DNA of 33,271 nucleotides, taken from Thermoanaerobacterales bacterium 50_218. Its GTDB lineage: Bacteria > Bacillota > DSM-12270 > Thermacetogeniales > Thermacetogeniaceae. The notes below the pieces were generated by a model, which ran no database searches, had not been told where the DNA came from, and saw nothing but the letters and a program-made list of their open reading frames with translations. Numbering within the stretch: the first letter of the stretch is position 1; the number at the start of each line of letters is the position of its first letter. Location of the stretch: NCBI GenBank assembly GCA_001508855.1, contig LGFL01000012.1, positions 1 through 33,271 of the forward strand, written 5' to 3'. Below are positions 6,063 to 14,384 of this stretch, one piece after another. A program made the translations under genes and the position numbers.

Positions 6063-6530
6063 ATGCGGATGTCCGTTCCTGCGTACATCACCGTTGCCAT
6101 ATTTACTGTCCTAGTTCTTTTCGGATATGCTGTCCATCCAAGTACCCAGTACCTGATTACTGCTCTCCCAATGCTGCTTCTCCTGGCAGCGTTGCCGCTA
6201 CTTTTGACCGAAATGAGCAGGCGCTTTGTTGCCGGGATCGATACTCGTGGTGTTAAGCTTTATAAAATTAAGGACTTATCGAAGCTAGGAACAGGAACCA
6301 CGGTGCGCATCCGGGGTACTGTGGAAAAAACATCATTTAAATGGTTGAACCGCCCGCATTTTCTGATAAACGATGGGAGTGATGAGGTAGGGGTGGTGAT
6401 GTTCGCAGCCCCGCGCGAGGATATCAAACCCGGTGATCAGGTCGAGGCGGTAGGAACGATTCGTTCGTTTGGGGCCTCGAGAAACAAGAAGAAAAAAATC
6501 TGGGGTGTCCAGATGAGGAAGTTGAGCTGA
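6063..6530 (+). CDS. small membrane protein with OB-like soluble domain
   Basis: I do not recognise this 155-residue protein as a named family. Two hydrophobic helices (about residues 5-24 and 30-49) are followed by a linker and a soluble domain from about 70 to 152. That domain contains TTVRIRGTVEKTSFKWL, FLINDGSDEVGVVMF and IKPGDQVEAVGTIRSFG, a strand pattern like an OB fold of the nucleic-acid-binding or NfeD-like kind. The N-terminus lacks a signal peptidase site, so it is probably a membrane-anchored protein. It follows the FNT channel by 24 bases and ends in a strong terminator, so the two likely form an operon. A link to channel function is only inferred. Confidence 0.75.
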   Translation: MRMSVPAYITVAIFTVLVLFGYAVHPSTQYLITALPMLLLLAALPLLLTEMSRRFVAGIDTRGVKLYKIKDLSKLGTGTTVRIRGTVEKTSFKWLNRPHFLINDGSDEVGVVMFAAPREDIKPGDQVEAVGTIRSFGASRNKKKKIWGVQMRKLS

Positions 6531-6556
6531 TATAGTTTCTCGATTATTATAACTTG

Positions 6557-6608
6557 AAGGCCGGAATTAGATCGAGCATACTCCAGTCTAGTTCCGGCCT
6601 TTTTGTTT
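6557..6608 (+). terminator. strong Rho-independent terminator
   Basis: A 15-base-pair stem is formed by AAGGCCGGAATTAGA (6557-6571) and TCTAGTTCCGGCCTT (6587-6601) with one G-U pair, followed by a T-rich tract. It ends the channel operon and isolates the yceD promoter downstream. Confidence 0.93.
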
Positions 6609-6635
6609 TTTCTCTTTATCACAAGACTAGATTGA

Positions 6636-6664
6636 TTGACAGTGCTGGAGACCATCGCTATAAT
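6636..6664 (+). promoter_or_regulatory. consensus sigma-A promoter of yceD-rpmF
   Basis: Perfect consensus boxes TTGACA (6636-6641) and TATAAT (6659-6664) are separated by exactly 17 bases. Transcription should begin near 6671, leaving a leader of about 19 bases before yceD. The strength suits ribosomal protein expression. Confidence 0.93.
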
Positions 6665-6689
6665 TGGGGTAGTCGTGGGAGTGGTGCTG

Positions 6690-7211
6690 ATGAAGATCGA
6701 TGTTAGCGAAATCAGGAAAGCCAAGGGGCGAAGTGAGGATTTTGCCGGTTCTGAGCCCGATTTCCTCCTCGATCAGCAAGGCATACCGATTTCTTTTCAC
6801 CACATTGTGGTGTCTGGGCATGCCCTGAATACGGGGAAGTCTGTTCTTGTCCAAGGGAAAATTAGTGCGAAGGTTGATTTGCAGTGCAGTTTGTGCTTGC
6901 GACAGTTTACTTTGACGGTCGATCTTCCATTTGAAGAAACCTATCGGCGCACCAAAGATAATGTTTCCCAGGATGAACAGGAAGGGCATGAGCCGAGGGT
7001 TTACCAAGGAGACGAGATTGATTTAGGTGAGATGATCAGGGAAGAGTTGATACTTTCCCTCCCTATGAAACCGGTTTGTCAACCGGATTGCCGCGGTCTC
7101 TGCCCTGTGTGTGGACAAGACCTTAATGTTGCTGATTGTGGATGTTCGCGGCAGATTCCCGACCCCAGGTGGGCCGTACTCCAAAAACTACTCAATGACT
7201 CAGATGAATAA
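6690..7211 (+). CDS. yceD: YceD/DUF177 family 23S rRNA accumulation protein
   Basis: This 173-residue protein starts MKIDVSEIRKAKGRSEDF and matches the DUF177 family, whose E. coli member YceD is needed for normal 23S rRNA accumulation. Cysteines in CSLCLRQF (about residue 69) and in CQPDCRGLCPVCGQD near the C-terminus form a probable zinc site, as is usual in Firmicutes. I chose the ATG at 6690 with GGGAG (6677-6681) 8 bases upstream; an upstream TTG at 6636 is ruled out because it lies within the promoter. It precedes rpmF by 18 bases, the conserved bacterial arrangement. Confidence 0.92.
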   Translation: MKIDVSEIRKAKGRSEDFAGSEPDFLLDQQGIPISFHHIVVSGHALNTGKSVLVQGKISAKVDLQCSLCLRQFTLTVDLPFEETYRRTKDNVSQDEQEGHEPRVYQGDEIDLGEMIREELILSLPMKPVCQPDCRGLCPVCGQDLNVADCGCSRQIPDPRWAVLQKLLNDSDE

Positions 7212-7229
7212 CTTGGAGGAGGTTAGAAA

Positions 7230-7412
7230 ATGGGAGTTCCAAAGCGAAGGGTTTCAAAGGCGCGAAAGAACAAGAGAAGGTCAGTGTGGATGAAGATAGC
7301 GGCACCAACGATTAATTCCTGTCCACGTTGCCACTCACCAAAGATGCCGCACCGAGTCTGTCCAGAGTGTGGTTATTACCGTGACCGGGAAGTGATTAGT
7401 GAGGCTGAATAG
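7230..7412 (+). CDS. rpmF: 50S ribosomal protein L32
   Basis: This 60-residue basic protein starts MGVPKRRVSKARKNKRRS and has the L32 zinc ribbon CPRCHSPKMPHRVCPECGYY. L32 is a small component of the large ribosomal subunit. GGAGGAGG directly upstream gives a strong ribosome site. It follows yceD closely under the same consensus promoter. The zinc-binding (four-cysteine) form is present, with no zinc-independent paralogue in the window. Confidence 0.97.
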   Translation: MGVPKRRVSKARKNKRRSVWMKIAAPTINSCPRCHSPKMPHRVCPECGYYRDREVISEAE

Positions 7413-7448
7413 GTAAAAATGCCCTGATGGAACTGCTCAAAAGCTAGA

Positions 7449-7488
7449 AGGCAAGAGGTTTTCTTTGGAAAACCGTCTTGTCTTTTTT
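7449..7488 (+). terminator. terminator between rpmF and fapR
   Basis: GGCAAGAGGTTTTC (7450-7463) pairs, with one bulge, with GAAAACCGTCTTGTC (7468-7482) over a short loop, followed by six T. It should end the yceD-rpmF transcript and separate it from the fatty-acid operon. Confidence 0.85.
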
Positions 7489-7506
7489 GTTTTTGTATTA
7501 TATACT
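7478..7506 (+). promoter_or_regulatory. probable sigma-A promoter of the fapR-plsX-fab operon
   Basis: TTGTCT (7478-7483) and TATACT (7501-7506) are 17 bases apart. The -35 box overlaps the 3' arm of the preceding terminator, a compact arrangement. It would start transcription near 7513, about 43 bases before fapR. Confidence 0.55.
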
Positions 7507-7533
7507 GGTGTCAAAAGTATTTATAAGCTGTTA

Positions 7534-7550
7534 ATAGTAGCAGGTGTTAA
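7534..7550 (+). promoter_or_regulatory. candidate FapR operator
   Basis: ATAGTAGCAGGTGTTAA matches the B. subtilis-type FapR operator TTAGTACCTGGTACTAA at 12 of 17 positions. It lies just downstream of the probable promoter and overlaps the fapR ribosome site. Self-regulation of fapR by malonyl-CoA-sensitive binding is known in Bacillus; here it is inferred from a moderate match. Confidence 0.35.
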
Positions 7551-7555
7551 ATACA

Positions 7556-8131
7556 ATGGCGGGAAAAAGGACTAAGGCAAAGGTGGAAAGGCAACAGCAG
7601 CTGGCGGCTTACCTCCAGGAGAATCCGTTTTTAACCGATGAGGAACTCGCGGAAATGCTGGGGGTGAGTGTGCCTACGATTAGGCTCGACCGCCTGGAAA
7701 TGGGAATTCCAGAATTGCGCGTCCGCACCAAAGAGGTTGCTGAAAAGTACTACAGCAGAATCCGTTCACTTGGTGCAGGTGAGCTCATCGGTGAGCTTGT
7801 GGAGATTGAGATCGGAAAAAGGGGAATCTCCATTCTGGAAGTCGACCAGGGAATGGTTTTTGCCAAAACCAAGATCTTGCGTGGTCACTACCTCTTTGCC
7901 CAGGCCAATTCTCTTGCTGTTGCTCTTGTGAGCTCAGAGGTAGCTTTAACAGGCAGCGCGCGAGTGCGTTTTTTGCAGCCGGTGTACCTTGGGCACAGAG
8001 TTACTGCCTTTGCCGAGGTGGTAACTAGGAAGGGAAACAGTTACCTGGTGGCAGTGAGGTCAAGGGTAGGAAGTGATGAGGTGTTTCGAGGACAGTTCAT
8101 CATCGTGGCAAAGGAGTTGAGCGAACTGTGA
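7556..8131 (+). CDS. fapR: FapR, malonyl-CoA-responsive repressor of lipid synthesis
   Basis: This 191-residue protein has an N-terminal winged helix with TDEELAEMLGVSVPTIRLDR, nearly the recognition helix of B. subtilis FapR. A hotdog-fold effector domain follows, with the signature GHYLFAQANSLAVA and a C-terminal GQFIIVA strand. FapR represses fatty-acid and phospholipid genes and releases DNA when malonyl-CoA binds. The ATG at 7556 is preceded by AGGTG (7542-7546) at 9 bases; GTG at 7544 is an in-frame alternative. It heads the cluster and overlaps plsX by GTGA, as in Bacillus. Confidence 0.95.
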   Translation: MAGKRTKAKVERQQQLAAYLQENPFLTDEELAEMLGVSVPTIRLDRLEMGIPELRVRTKEVAEKYYSRIRSLGAGELIGELVEIEIGKRGISILEVDQGMVFAKTKILRGHYLFAQANSLAVALVSSEVALTGSARVRFLQPVYLGHRVTAFAEVVTRKGNSYLVAVRSRVGSDEVFRGQFIIVAKELSEL

Positions 8132-9126
8132 GAATTGCTGTCGATGCTATGGGAGGTGATTATGCCCCTCAAGAAATTATCAAGGGGGCGGTTACAGCAG
8201 CAGTTGAAGAAAAGATCAAAGTTGTCTTGGTGGGGAAGGAAAACGTTGTCAGATCGGAGTTGGGAAAATACGACTACCCTTCCGAATATATAGAGATCCT
8301 CGATGCCCCCGAGGTAATTGAGATGGATGAGCACCCGGCAAAAGCTGTGCGGAAGAAAAAGAACTCCTCCCTTGTTGTGGCCACACGATTGGTGAAAGAA
8401 GGCAGAGCCGCAGCAATTGTTTCTGCAGGGAATACTGGAGCCCAGATGGCTGCGGCTTTGTTTGAGCTGGGACGCCTTCCAGGAATTGAAAGACCAGGGA
8501 TTGCTACAGTTTTTCCTACTCCAAGTGGTGGCAAGGTGTTGATTGATTCTGGTGCTAATGTTGATTGTAGTGCCTCCAACCTGGTGCAGTTTGCTTATCT
8601 TGGCAGTGCTTATGCCTCTCAGGTACTGGGGATTCCTGATCCCCGCGTTGCTTTGCTCAACATTGGCACCGAACCGACCAAGGGAAACGAAGCTGTTGTC
8701 GCTGCCTTTAAGGCTCTGGAAAAGGACGATAACATCAACTTCTGGGGTAACCTGGAGGGTCGCGATTTTTTTACTGCCGAGGCTGATGTGATTGTTTGCG
8801 ATGGTTTCGTTGGTAATGTAGTCCTGAAGCTTACTGAGGGTATTGTGACTACTCTTTTCTCCCTGCTAAGAGAGGAAATCGTGAAAAATCCTTTGAGAAA
8901 GTTGGGTGGGGCCTTGGTAAAACCAGGGTTCAGAGAAATCTTTCGGAAGCTCGACCACACAGAGTATGGGGGAGCACCTCTTTTGGGTGTTCAGGGCATT
9001 AGTATCATCTGCCACGGGAGTTCGCGGGCGAAGTCGATTTATAATGCTCTCCGTTATGCCAGGGATGCTGTGGAAAATGGTTTTCTGGAGGTTGTTATGA
9101 AGAAGTTGCAGGTGATGGCAAAGTGA
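8128..9126 (+). CDS. plsX: PlsX, acyl-ACP:phosphate acyltransferase
   Basis: This 332-residue protein begins MRIAVDAMGGDYAPQEIIKG and has SAGNTGAQMAAALF, GANVDCSASNLVQFA and VCDGFVGNVVLKLTEG, all typical of PlsX. It converts acyl-ACP and phosphate to acyl-phosphate, which PlsY uses to acylate glycerol-3-phosphate at the membrane. The GTG start at 8128 overlaps the fapR stop, and its own stop overlaps the fabH start, so expression of the three is coupled. AAGGAG at 8111-8116 is the likely ribosome site. Confidence 0.97.
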   Translation: MRIAVDAMGGDYAPQEIIKGAVTAAVEEKIKVVLVGKENVVRSELGKYDYPSEYIEILDAPEVIEMDEHPAKAVRKKKNSSLVVATRLVKEGRAAAIVSAGNTGAQMAAALFELGRLPGIERPGIATVFPTPSGGKVLIDSGANVDCSASNLVQFAYLGSAYASQVLGIPDPRVALLNIGTEPTKGNEAVVAAFKALEKDDNINFWGNLEGRDFFTAEADVIVCDGFVGNVVLKLTEGIVTTLFSLLREEIVKNPLRKLGGALVKPGFREIFRKLDHTEYGGAPLLGVQGISIICHGSSRAKSIYNALRYARDAVENGFLEVVMKKLQVMAK

Positions 9127-10118
9127 TCCTCGAGAAACTCCGTGGGGTACGTGTTTCCGGTTTAGGTAAGAGCCTTCCTCAAAAAGTTCTCACAAATAAA
9201 GACCTGGAAAATATGGTCAATACCAGTGATCAGTGGATAACCACCAGAACCGGGATCAAAGAGAGAAGGATCACTGCGATTGATGAGTCATCATCAACCC
9301 TGGCACTGAGAGCGGCCAGAGAAGCTCTCCAAAAGGCAGGCATCAAGCCAGAACACCTTGACCTGATCATTGTGGCCACCACCACTCCAGACATGCTTTT
9401 TCCATCTACTGCCTGTCTGGTTCAGGCAGGTTTGGGTGCCCAAAAGGCCGCTGCCTTCGACCTTGAAGCTGCCTGTTCTGGTTTTATTTATGCCAGTGCT
9501 GTAGGTTCCCAGTTTGTAGCCACCGGAATGTTCGAATATGTCCTGGTTGTTGGAGTTGATACATTGAGCAAGTTTGTTGATTGGGAAGACCGCTCGACCT
9601 GTGTCTTGTTTGGAGATGCTGCTGCGGCTGCAGTTCTCGAACCGGCTCCGTGTGGCCAAGGTTTTCTTTCGTTTGTCCTGGGGGCTGATGGTAGTGGTTG
9701 CGATTACTTGAAAATGCCTGCTGGTGGTTCTTTGCTTCCTCCTTCTCACGAAACCGTGGCTGCTAAGCTGCACACGATTAAAATGAAGGGGAATGAGGTT
9801 TTTAGGTTTGCGGTCAAAGCAATGGCAGAAGCAGCTTTGGAAAGTTTGACTTGTGCTGGGCTTCGTGTTGATGAACTCGACCTTCTGATCCCTCATCAGG
9901 CTAATTACCGGATCATTGAAAGTGTCCGCAAGAGAATTGGGGTGTTATCTGAGAAAGTCTTCGTCAACCTGGAGAAGTACGGCAACACATCTGCAGCGTC
10001 TGTTCCGTTGGCTTTAAGCGAGGCTGTTGAAGAAGGATACATTAGAGAAGGTTCTAAAGTTGTCCTGACTGCTTTTGGTGCAGGGTTTACTTGGGCTGCT
10101 TGCACGATTCGCTGGTAG
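9123..10118 (+). CDS. fabH: beta-ketoacyl-ACP synthase III
   Basis: This 331-residue enzyme carries the thiolase-type triad: Cys118 in LEAACSGFIYA, His in LIPHQANYRI and Asn in YGNTSAAS. FabH starts fatty-acid synthesis by condensing an acyl-CoA primer with malonyl-ACP; in Firmicutes it often takes branched primers, but preference cannot be read here. QWITTRTGIKERR near residue 37 is the conserved substrate-entry segment. The GTG start at 9123 overlaps the plsX stop. The next gene starts 22 bases later. Confidence 0.97.
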   Translation: MILEKLRGVRVSGLGKSLPQKVLTNKDLENMVNTSDQWITTRTGIKERRITAIDESSSTLALRAAREALQKAGIKPEHLDLIIVATTTPDMLFPSTACLVQAGLGAQKAAAFDLEAACSGFIYASAVGSQFVATGMFEYVLVVGVDTLSKFVDWEDRSTCVLFGDAAAAAVLEPAPCGQGFLSFVLGADGSGCDYLKMPAGGSLLPPSHETVAAKLHTIKMKGNEVFRFAVKAMAEAALESLTCAGLRVDELDLLIPHQANYRIIESVRKRIGVLSEKVFVNLEKYGNTSAASVPLALSEAVEEGYIREGSKVVLTAFGAGFTWAACTIRW

Positions 10119-10140
10119 TTTTGATTAAGGGGGGTTACTT

Positions 10141-11085
10141 TTGATTAGGACCGTTTTGTGTGACTTGTTGGGAATTGAATATCCAATTTTGCAAGGGGGA
10201 ATGGCCTGGGTCGCCACTGGGGAACTGGCTGCCGCGGTGTCCGAGGCAGGTGGTTTAGGGATTATCGGTGCTGGTAATGCGGAACCAGAAAAAGTTCGTG
10301 AGGAAATTAGAAAAGTGAGGTCACTCACGAAGCGGCCTTTTGGGGTGAATATTTATTACATGTCACCTCATGTTGAGGCTTTGATCGATCTCGTCGTTGA
10401 GGAAAAGGTTCCAGTGATTACAACTGGTGCCGGGAACCCTGGAAAGCATCTTCCCAAGCTCAAAGAAGCAGGGATTAAAGTGATTCCTGTGGTCGCTTCT
10501 GTTGCCCTCGCAAAGCGCCTCGAACGGGCTGGGGTGGATGCCTTGATTGCTGAGGGCATGGAGTGCGGGGGTCATATCGGTGAAATCACCACGATGGCTC
10601 TTGTTCCGCAAATTGTGGACGCTGTCAAAATCCCGGTGATCGCTGCTGGCGGAATTGCTGATGGCCGTGGCTTGGTTGCTGCCCTTGCCTTGGGAGCTTG
10701 TGGTGTTCAGATTGGGACACGCTTCATTTGTGCTGCCGAGTGTACTGTTCACCAGAATTATAAGGAGGCCATTATTAAGGCCAGGGACCGGGATACAGTA
10801 GTGACAGGATACCCAGGCCATTATGTGCGTGTCCTCAAGAATAAGCTCACCAAAAAATACGAGGAATTGATGAAACAAGGGGCTTCTCCTGAGGAACTGG
10901 ATCGGTTGGGAGCTAATAAGTTGCGGGCTGCTGCTATCGAAGGAGATACAGAATACGGTTCTCTGATGGCGGGTCAGAGTTCGGCTTTGGTGAAGAAGGT
11001 CGAGCCGGCGCGGGAAATCATTCAAAGCATCCTCAGGGAGGCCGAAGATATCATCAAAAATCTTGGGGGTTTGCTGTGTGAGTAA
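10141..11085 (+). CDS. fabK: FabK, FMN-dependent enoyl-ACP reductase II
   Basis: This 314-residue TIM-barrel flavoprotein of the nitronate-monooxygenase superfamily begins IRTVLCDLLGIEYPILQGGM. It has catalytic His145 in MECGGHIGE and phosphate-binding segments AAGGIADGRG and GACGVQIGTRF. FabK reduces enoyl-ACP with NAD(P)H and replaces the triclosan-sensitive FabI. Its place between fabH and fabD supports FabK over a nitronate monooxygenase. The TTG start at 10141 follows AAGGGGGG (10127-10134) by 6 bases. Its last codons overlap fabD. Confidence 0.95.
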   Translation: MIRTVLCDLLGIEYPILQGGMAWVATGELAAAVSEAGGLGIIGAGNAEPEKVREEIRKVRSLTKRPFGVNIYYMSPHVEALIDLVVEEKVPVITTGAGNPGKHLPKLKEAGIKVIPVVASVALAKRLERAGVDALIAEGMECGGHIGEITTMALVPQIVDAVKIPVIAAGGIADGRGLVAALALGACGVQIGTRFICAAECTVHQNYKEAIIKARDRDTVVTGYPGHYVRVLKNKLTKKYEELMKQGASPEELDRLGANKLRAAAIEGDTEYGSLMAGQSSALVKKVEPAREIIQSILREAEDIIKNLGGLLCE

Positions 11086-12019
11086 GGTGGCTTTCGTTTT
11101 CCCTGGTCAGGGCTCTCAGTATGTAGGAATGGGGGCAGAGTTTTTCGACAGGTTCGAGGAGGCGGCTGCTGTTTTTAGAAAGGCTGATGAAATCCTGGGC
11201 TTTTCCCTGACAGAACTCTGTTTTCAGGGCCCACCTGAAAAGCTTAACCAGACCAGGTTTACCCAGCCCGCGGTTTTTACCACATCTATTGCCGTTTTTG
11301 AGGTACTGAAAGCGAAAGGGGTTAAGTTTGATGCCGTAGCTGGCCACAGTCTGGGGGAGTATAGTGCAGTTGTGGCTGCAGGTGTCCTCGATTTTTCTGA
11401 GGGGTTGCGGATCGTTCAGAAACGGGCAGAGTTGATGGAAGCGGCTTATCCCCAGGGGGAAGGGGGAATGTTGGCGATTCTCGGGCTTGAACCCGAAAAA
11501 GTGAAAGAAATTTGCGATCAGGCTTCGACCCAAGGGGTGGTCACCCCGGCGAATTTTAATTCTCCGGAGCAGGTAGTTGTTTCAGGTGAGAGAAAGGCAC
11601 TGGAAATAGTCACCGTTCTCGCTCGAAAAAAGGGGGCGAAGCGGGTTATCCCCCTCCAGGTCAGTGGGCCTTTTCACTCACCTTTGATGAAAGAAGCAAG
11701 CGAGCAACTTGCTCTTCTCCTTAAGGAGTTCAGATTTTCTCCTCCTCAGGTTGCTTTTGTCTCTAATGTAACTGGTGGCTATGTGTTTGCTCCTGACGAA
11801 ATTAAAAGACTCCTGATCGAGCAGTTGACGGCCCCCGTTCTCTGGGAAGGAGCAGTTAGAAGGCTTTTTCAGGATGGCTGTCAAACCTTTATTGAGGTGG
11901 GACCTGGAAAAGTTCTCTCTGGATTGATCAAGAGAATTCTTTCTGGTGTTCAGGTCTTCCAGACTGGTGACCTTCGTTCTTTAGAAAAGGTGCTTGCACT
12001 ATCAGGAAGGAGTGTTTAA
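11078..12019 (+). CDS. fabD: malonyl-CoA:ACP transacylase
   Basis: This 313-residue enzyme starts VSKVAFVFPGQGSQYVGMG. Ser91 in AGHSLGEYSA and His200 in GPFHSPLM form the catalytic dyad that moves malonyl from CoA to ACP. I chose the GTG at 11078, overlapping the end of fabK by 8 bases, with a G-rich ribosome site 8 bases upstream; a TTG at 11063 would add five residues with no support. It lies just before fabG in the usual order. Confidence 0.96.
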   Translation: MSKVAFVFPGQGSQYVGMGAEFFDRFEEAAAVFRKADEILGFSLTELCFQGPPEKLNQTRFTQPAVFTTSIAVFEVLKAKGVKFDAVAGHSLGEYSAVVAAGVLDFSEGLRIVQKRAELMEAAYPQGEGGMLAILGLEPEKVKEICDQASTQGVVTPANFNSPEQVVVSGERKALEIVTVLARKKGAKRVIPLQVSGPFHSPLMKEASEQLALLLKEFRFSPPQVAFVSNVTGGYVFAPDEIKRLLIEQLTAPVLWEGAVRRLFQDGCQTFIEVGPGKVLSGLIKRILSGVQVFQTGDLRSLEKVLALSGRSV

Positions 12020-12020
12020 A

Positions 12021-12767
12021 ATGATTTTAGAAAACAGGGTTGCCCTTGTAACAGGGGGATCTCAGGGGATTGGCCGAGCGATTGCCCTTGCCCTTGCGAG
12101 GGAAGGGGCAAAGGTGGGAGTTAATTTTTACCCTGGTGAGGAGGAGAGAGCGAAGAAGGTTGTCGAGGAAATTGAGGGGAATGGTGGTAGAGCTTTTGCT
12201 GTTGCTGCTGATGTTGGCGACAGGTCTGCGGTCAGGGAGATGGTGGATCTTCTGAGTGAGCGCTTAGGAGATATAGATATCCTGGTGAATAATGCCGGGA
12301 TTACCCGTGACAGCTTGCTCCTCCGGATGAAGGACGAAGACTGGGATCAGGTTATTGCCACCAATCTCACAGGTGTGTTCAACTGCACGAGAGCAGTTTT
12401 GAGGATGATGCTCAAGAAGCGTTGGGGTCGGATCATTAATATTGCTTCTGTTGTTGGTCTCATCGGTAACCCTGGTCAGTGTAATTACGGGGCAGCAAAG
12501 GCAGGAGTAGTAGGGTTTACCAAGTGTCTCGCCCGCGAGGTTGGAGGGCGGGGGATTACTGTGAATGCCGTTGCTCCTGGTTTCATCGAAACAGAGATGA
12601 CTGCCAAGCTCTCTCAGGAGGCGAAGGAGACGTTTTTACAGCGGATTCCACTGGGAAGGCCGGGAAAACCCGAAGATGTGGCAGGAGTTGTAGTTTTTCT
12701 AGCTTCTTCTGCTGCTGATTACGTTACAGGCCAGGTCATTCATGTTGATGGAGGAATGATCATATAG
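12021..12767 (+). CDS. fabG: 3-oxoacyl-ACP reductase
   Basis: This 248-residue short-chain dehydrogenase has the NADP-binding motif TGGSQGIG (11-18), NNAG (90-93) and the catalytic Ser143, Tyr156 and Lys160 (YGAAK). FabG reduces 3-oxoacyl-ACP in each elongation cycle. The ATG at 12021 follows the fabD stop by one base, with AGGAAGGAG 8 bases upstream. The C-terminus GQVIHVDGGMII is the standard tetramer-interface end. Confidence 0.97.
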   Translation: MILENRVALVTGGSQGIGRAIALALAREGAKVGVNFYPGEEERAKKVVEEIEGNGGRAFAVAADVGDRSAVREMVDLLSERLGDIDILVNNAGITRDSLLLRMKDEDWDQVIATNLTGVFNCTRAVLRMMLKKRWGRIINIASVVGLIGNPGQCNYGAAKAGVVGFTKCLAREVGGRGITVNAVAPGFIETEMTAKLSQEAKETFLQRIPLGRPGKPEDVAGVVVFLASSAADYVTGQVIHVDGGMII

Positions 12768-12801
12768 AAAATATGGAAACTAGGAGGGAGGTGAAGGGCA
12801 G

Positions 12802-13047
12802 GTGTCCCAGCTCAGTGAGCAGGCAATTTTTGAGAAAGTGAAAGCGATCATCGCTGAGCAATTAGGAGTAGATGAAGACGAGGTTACTCCTGAGACCTCT
12901 TTTGAGGAGTTGAATGCTGATTCTCTGGATATTGTGGAATTAATTATGGCGATTGAGGAGGAATTTGATATTGAAATCCCTGATGAGGATGCTGAGAAGA
13001 TCCTCACTGTAGGGGCGGCTGTGGAGTATATCAAGGAAAACCAGTAA
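12802..13047 (+). CDS. acpP: acyl carrier protein
   Basis: This 81-residue acidic four-helix protein has Ser41 in [13 protein letters not shown], the site for the phosphopantetheine arm that carries growing acyl chains. The GTG start at 12802 follows the G-rich ribosome site GGAGGGAGGTG (12783-12793). A hairpin at 13057 lies between it and fabF and may set the acpP to fabF ratio. Confidence 0.98.
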   Translation: MSQLSEQAIFEKVKAIIAEQLGVDEDEVTPETSFEELNADSLDIVELIMAIEEEFDIEIPDEDAEKILTVGAAVEYIKENQ

Positions 13048-13056
13048 CAATTAGAG

Positions 13057-13084
13057 GTCCCGTGGGTAACCTGCGGGACTTTCT
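13057..13084 (+). terminator. hairpin after acpP, possible partial terminator
   Basis: GTCCCG (13057-13062) pairs with CGGGAC (13074-13079), with inner GG/CC pairs, followed by TTTCT. The T-run is short, so it is likely to trim or stabilise the acpP message rather than stop all transcription before fabF. Confidence 0.55.
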
Positions 13085-13121
13085 AGGTTTGCCAGATAAA
13101 TTGTGGGAAAGGGTTTGATTT

Positions 13122-14375
13122 ATGGCCAAAGACTCGAGGGAAAAGGTAGTCATTACGGGTTTAGGAGTTGTTTCCCCGATCGGTATTGGAAAGGAATCTT
13201 TTTGGAGTTCCCTTCTTGAAGGCAGATCTGGTATCAGGACTGTTACCCGATTTGATTCAACTGGTTTCGCCAGTAGAATTGCTGGTGAAGTGGCGGATTT
13301 TCGTCCCGAAGAATTTATGGAGAAAAAAGAAGTAAGAAGAATGGACCGCTTTGCCCAGTTCGGAGTCGCCGCTACCAAAATGGCTGTCGCCGATGCTGGA
13401 CTCGATCTCAGAGCCATTGACCTGGATCGAGTGGGTGTTGTGATCGGTTCGGGAATTGGGGGAATCGAAACCCTTGAACAGCAAGTCAGAGTCCTTTTAG
13501 AAAAGGGACCTTCCCGGATCAGCCCTTTCTTCGTTCCGATGATGATCAGCAACATGGCTGCAGGCCAGATCGCTATCTCTCTGGGACCGAAGGGGCCCAA
13601 CTTCACTATCGTTACCGCCTGTGCTTCAGGGACAAACGCAGTAGGGGAAGCATTTAGGATGATCCAGCGAGGGGAAGCCGATGTGGTGATCACTGGAGGA
13701 ACCGAGGCCCCGATCACCCCTATCGCTTTTGCCGGTTTTTCGGCAATGAAGGCAGTGTCGACCCGAAATGAAGAGCCTGCCAAGGCTTCACGGCCCTTTG
13801 ATAAAGAAAGAGATGGTTTGGTAATTGGAGAAGGTGCAGGGGTTCTGATTCTTGAGAGTCTTCATCATGCCCTTAAACGGAATGCAAGGATCTACTGTGA
13901 AGTTGCTGGTTATGGGACAACTGCTGATGGCTACCACATTACAGCACCTGATCCTGAAGGACGAGGTGCGGCACAGGCAATGGAGCTTGCTCTTAAAGAT
14001 GCGGGGATCTCTCCTGAGGATGTGGATTACATCAATGCTCACGGCACGTCAACTGTGCTGAATGACAAAGTGGAAACGATCGCCATCAAAAAGGTTTTTG
14101 GAGAGCGTGCTTACAAAATTCCTGTAAGCTCGATCAAGTCGATGATTGGGCATTGTATGGGTGCTGCCGGGGCGTTAGAATTGGTTGCTACTGCCTTGTC
14201 GGTCAAGTTTGATCAGGTTCCCCCAACGATTAACTACGAAGTGCCGGACCCAGAGTGTGACCTTGATTACGTACCTAATGAAGCGCGAGAATGGACTGTT
14301 GAGGTGGCGATTTCTAATTCCTTTGGTTTTGGGGGACATAATGCAGTAGTTGTCCTCCGGAAATTTCAGGGTTAG
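13122..14375 (+). CDS. fabF: beta-ketoacyl-ACP synthase II
   Basis: This 417-residue elongating condensing enzyme has Cys167 in VTACASGTNA, His in NAHGTSTVLND and a second His in MIGHCMGAAG. It condenses acyl-ACP with malonyl-ACP and is the main elongation enzyme of type II synthesis. NSFGFGGHNAVVVL near the C-terminus is typical. The ATG at 13122 lies 74 bases after acpP, and rnc begins 9 bases after its stop. Confidence 0.97.
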   Translation: MAKDSREKVVITGLGVVSPIGIGKESFWSSLLEGRSGIRTVTRFDSTGFASRIAGEVADFRPEEFMEKKEVRRMDRFAQFGVAATKMAVADAGLDLRAIDLDRVGVVIGSGIGGIETLEQQVRVLLEKGPSRISPFFVPMMISNMAAGQIAISLGPKGPNFTIVTACASGTNAVGEAFRMIQRGEADVVITGGTEAPITPIAFAGFSAMKAVSTRNEEPAKASRPFDKERDGLVIGEGAGVLILESLHHALKRNARIYCEVAGYGTTADGYHITAPDPEGRGAAQAMELALKDAGISPEDVDYINAHGTSTVLNDKVETIAIKKVFGERAYKIPVSSIKSMIGHCMGAAGALELVATALSVKFDQVPPTINYEVPDPECDLDYVPNEAREWTVEVAISNSFGFGGHNAVVVLRKFQG

Positions 14376-14384
14376 GCTTAGGCT

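Noticed and set aside
10141-11085. Nitronate monooxygenase instead of FabK
   Set aside because: The fold is shared, but the place between fabH and fabD and the GGH motif support FabK.
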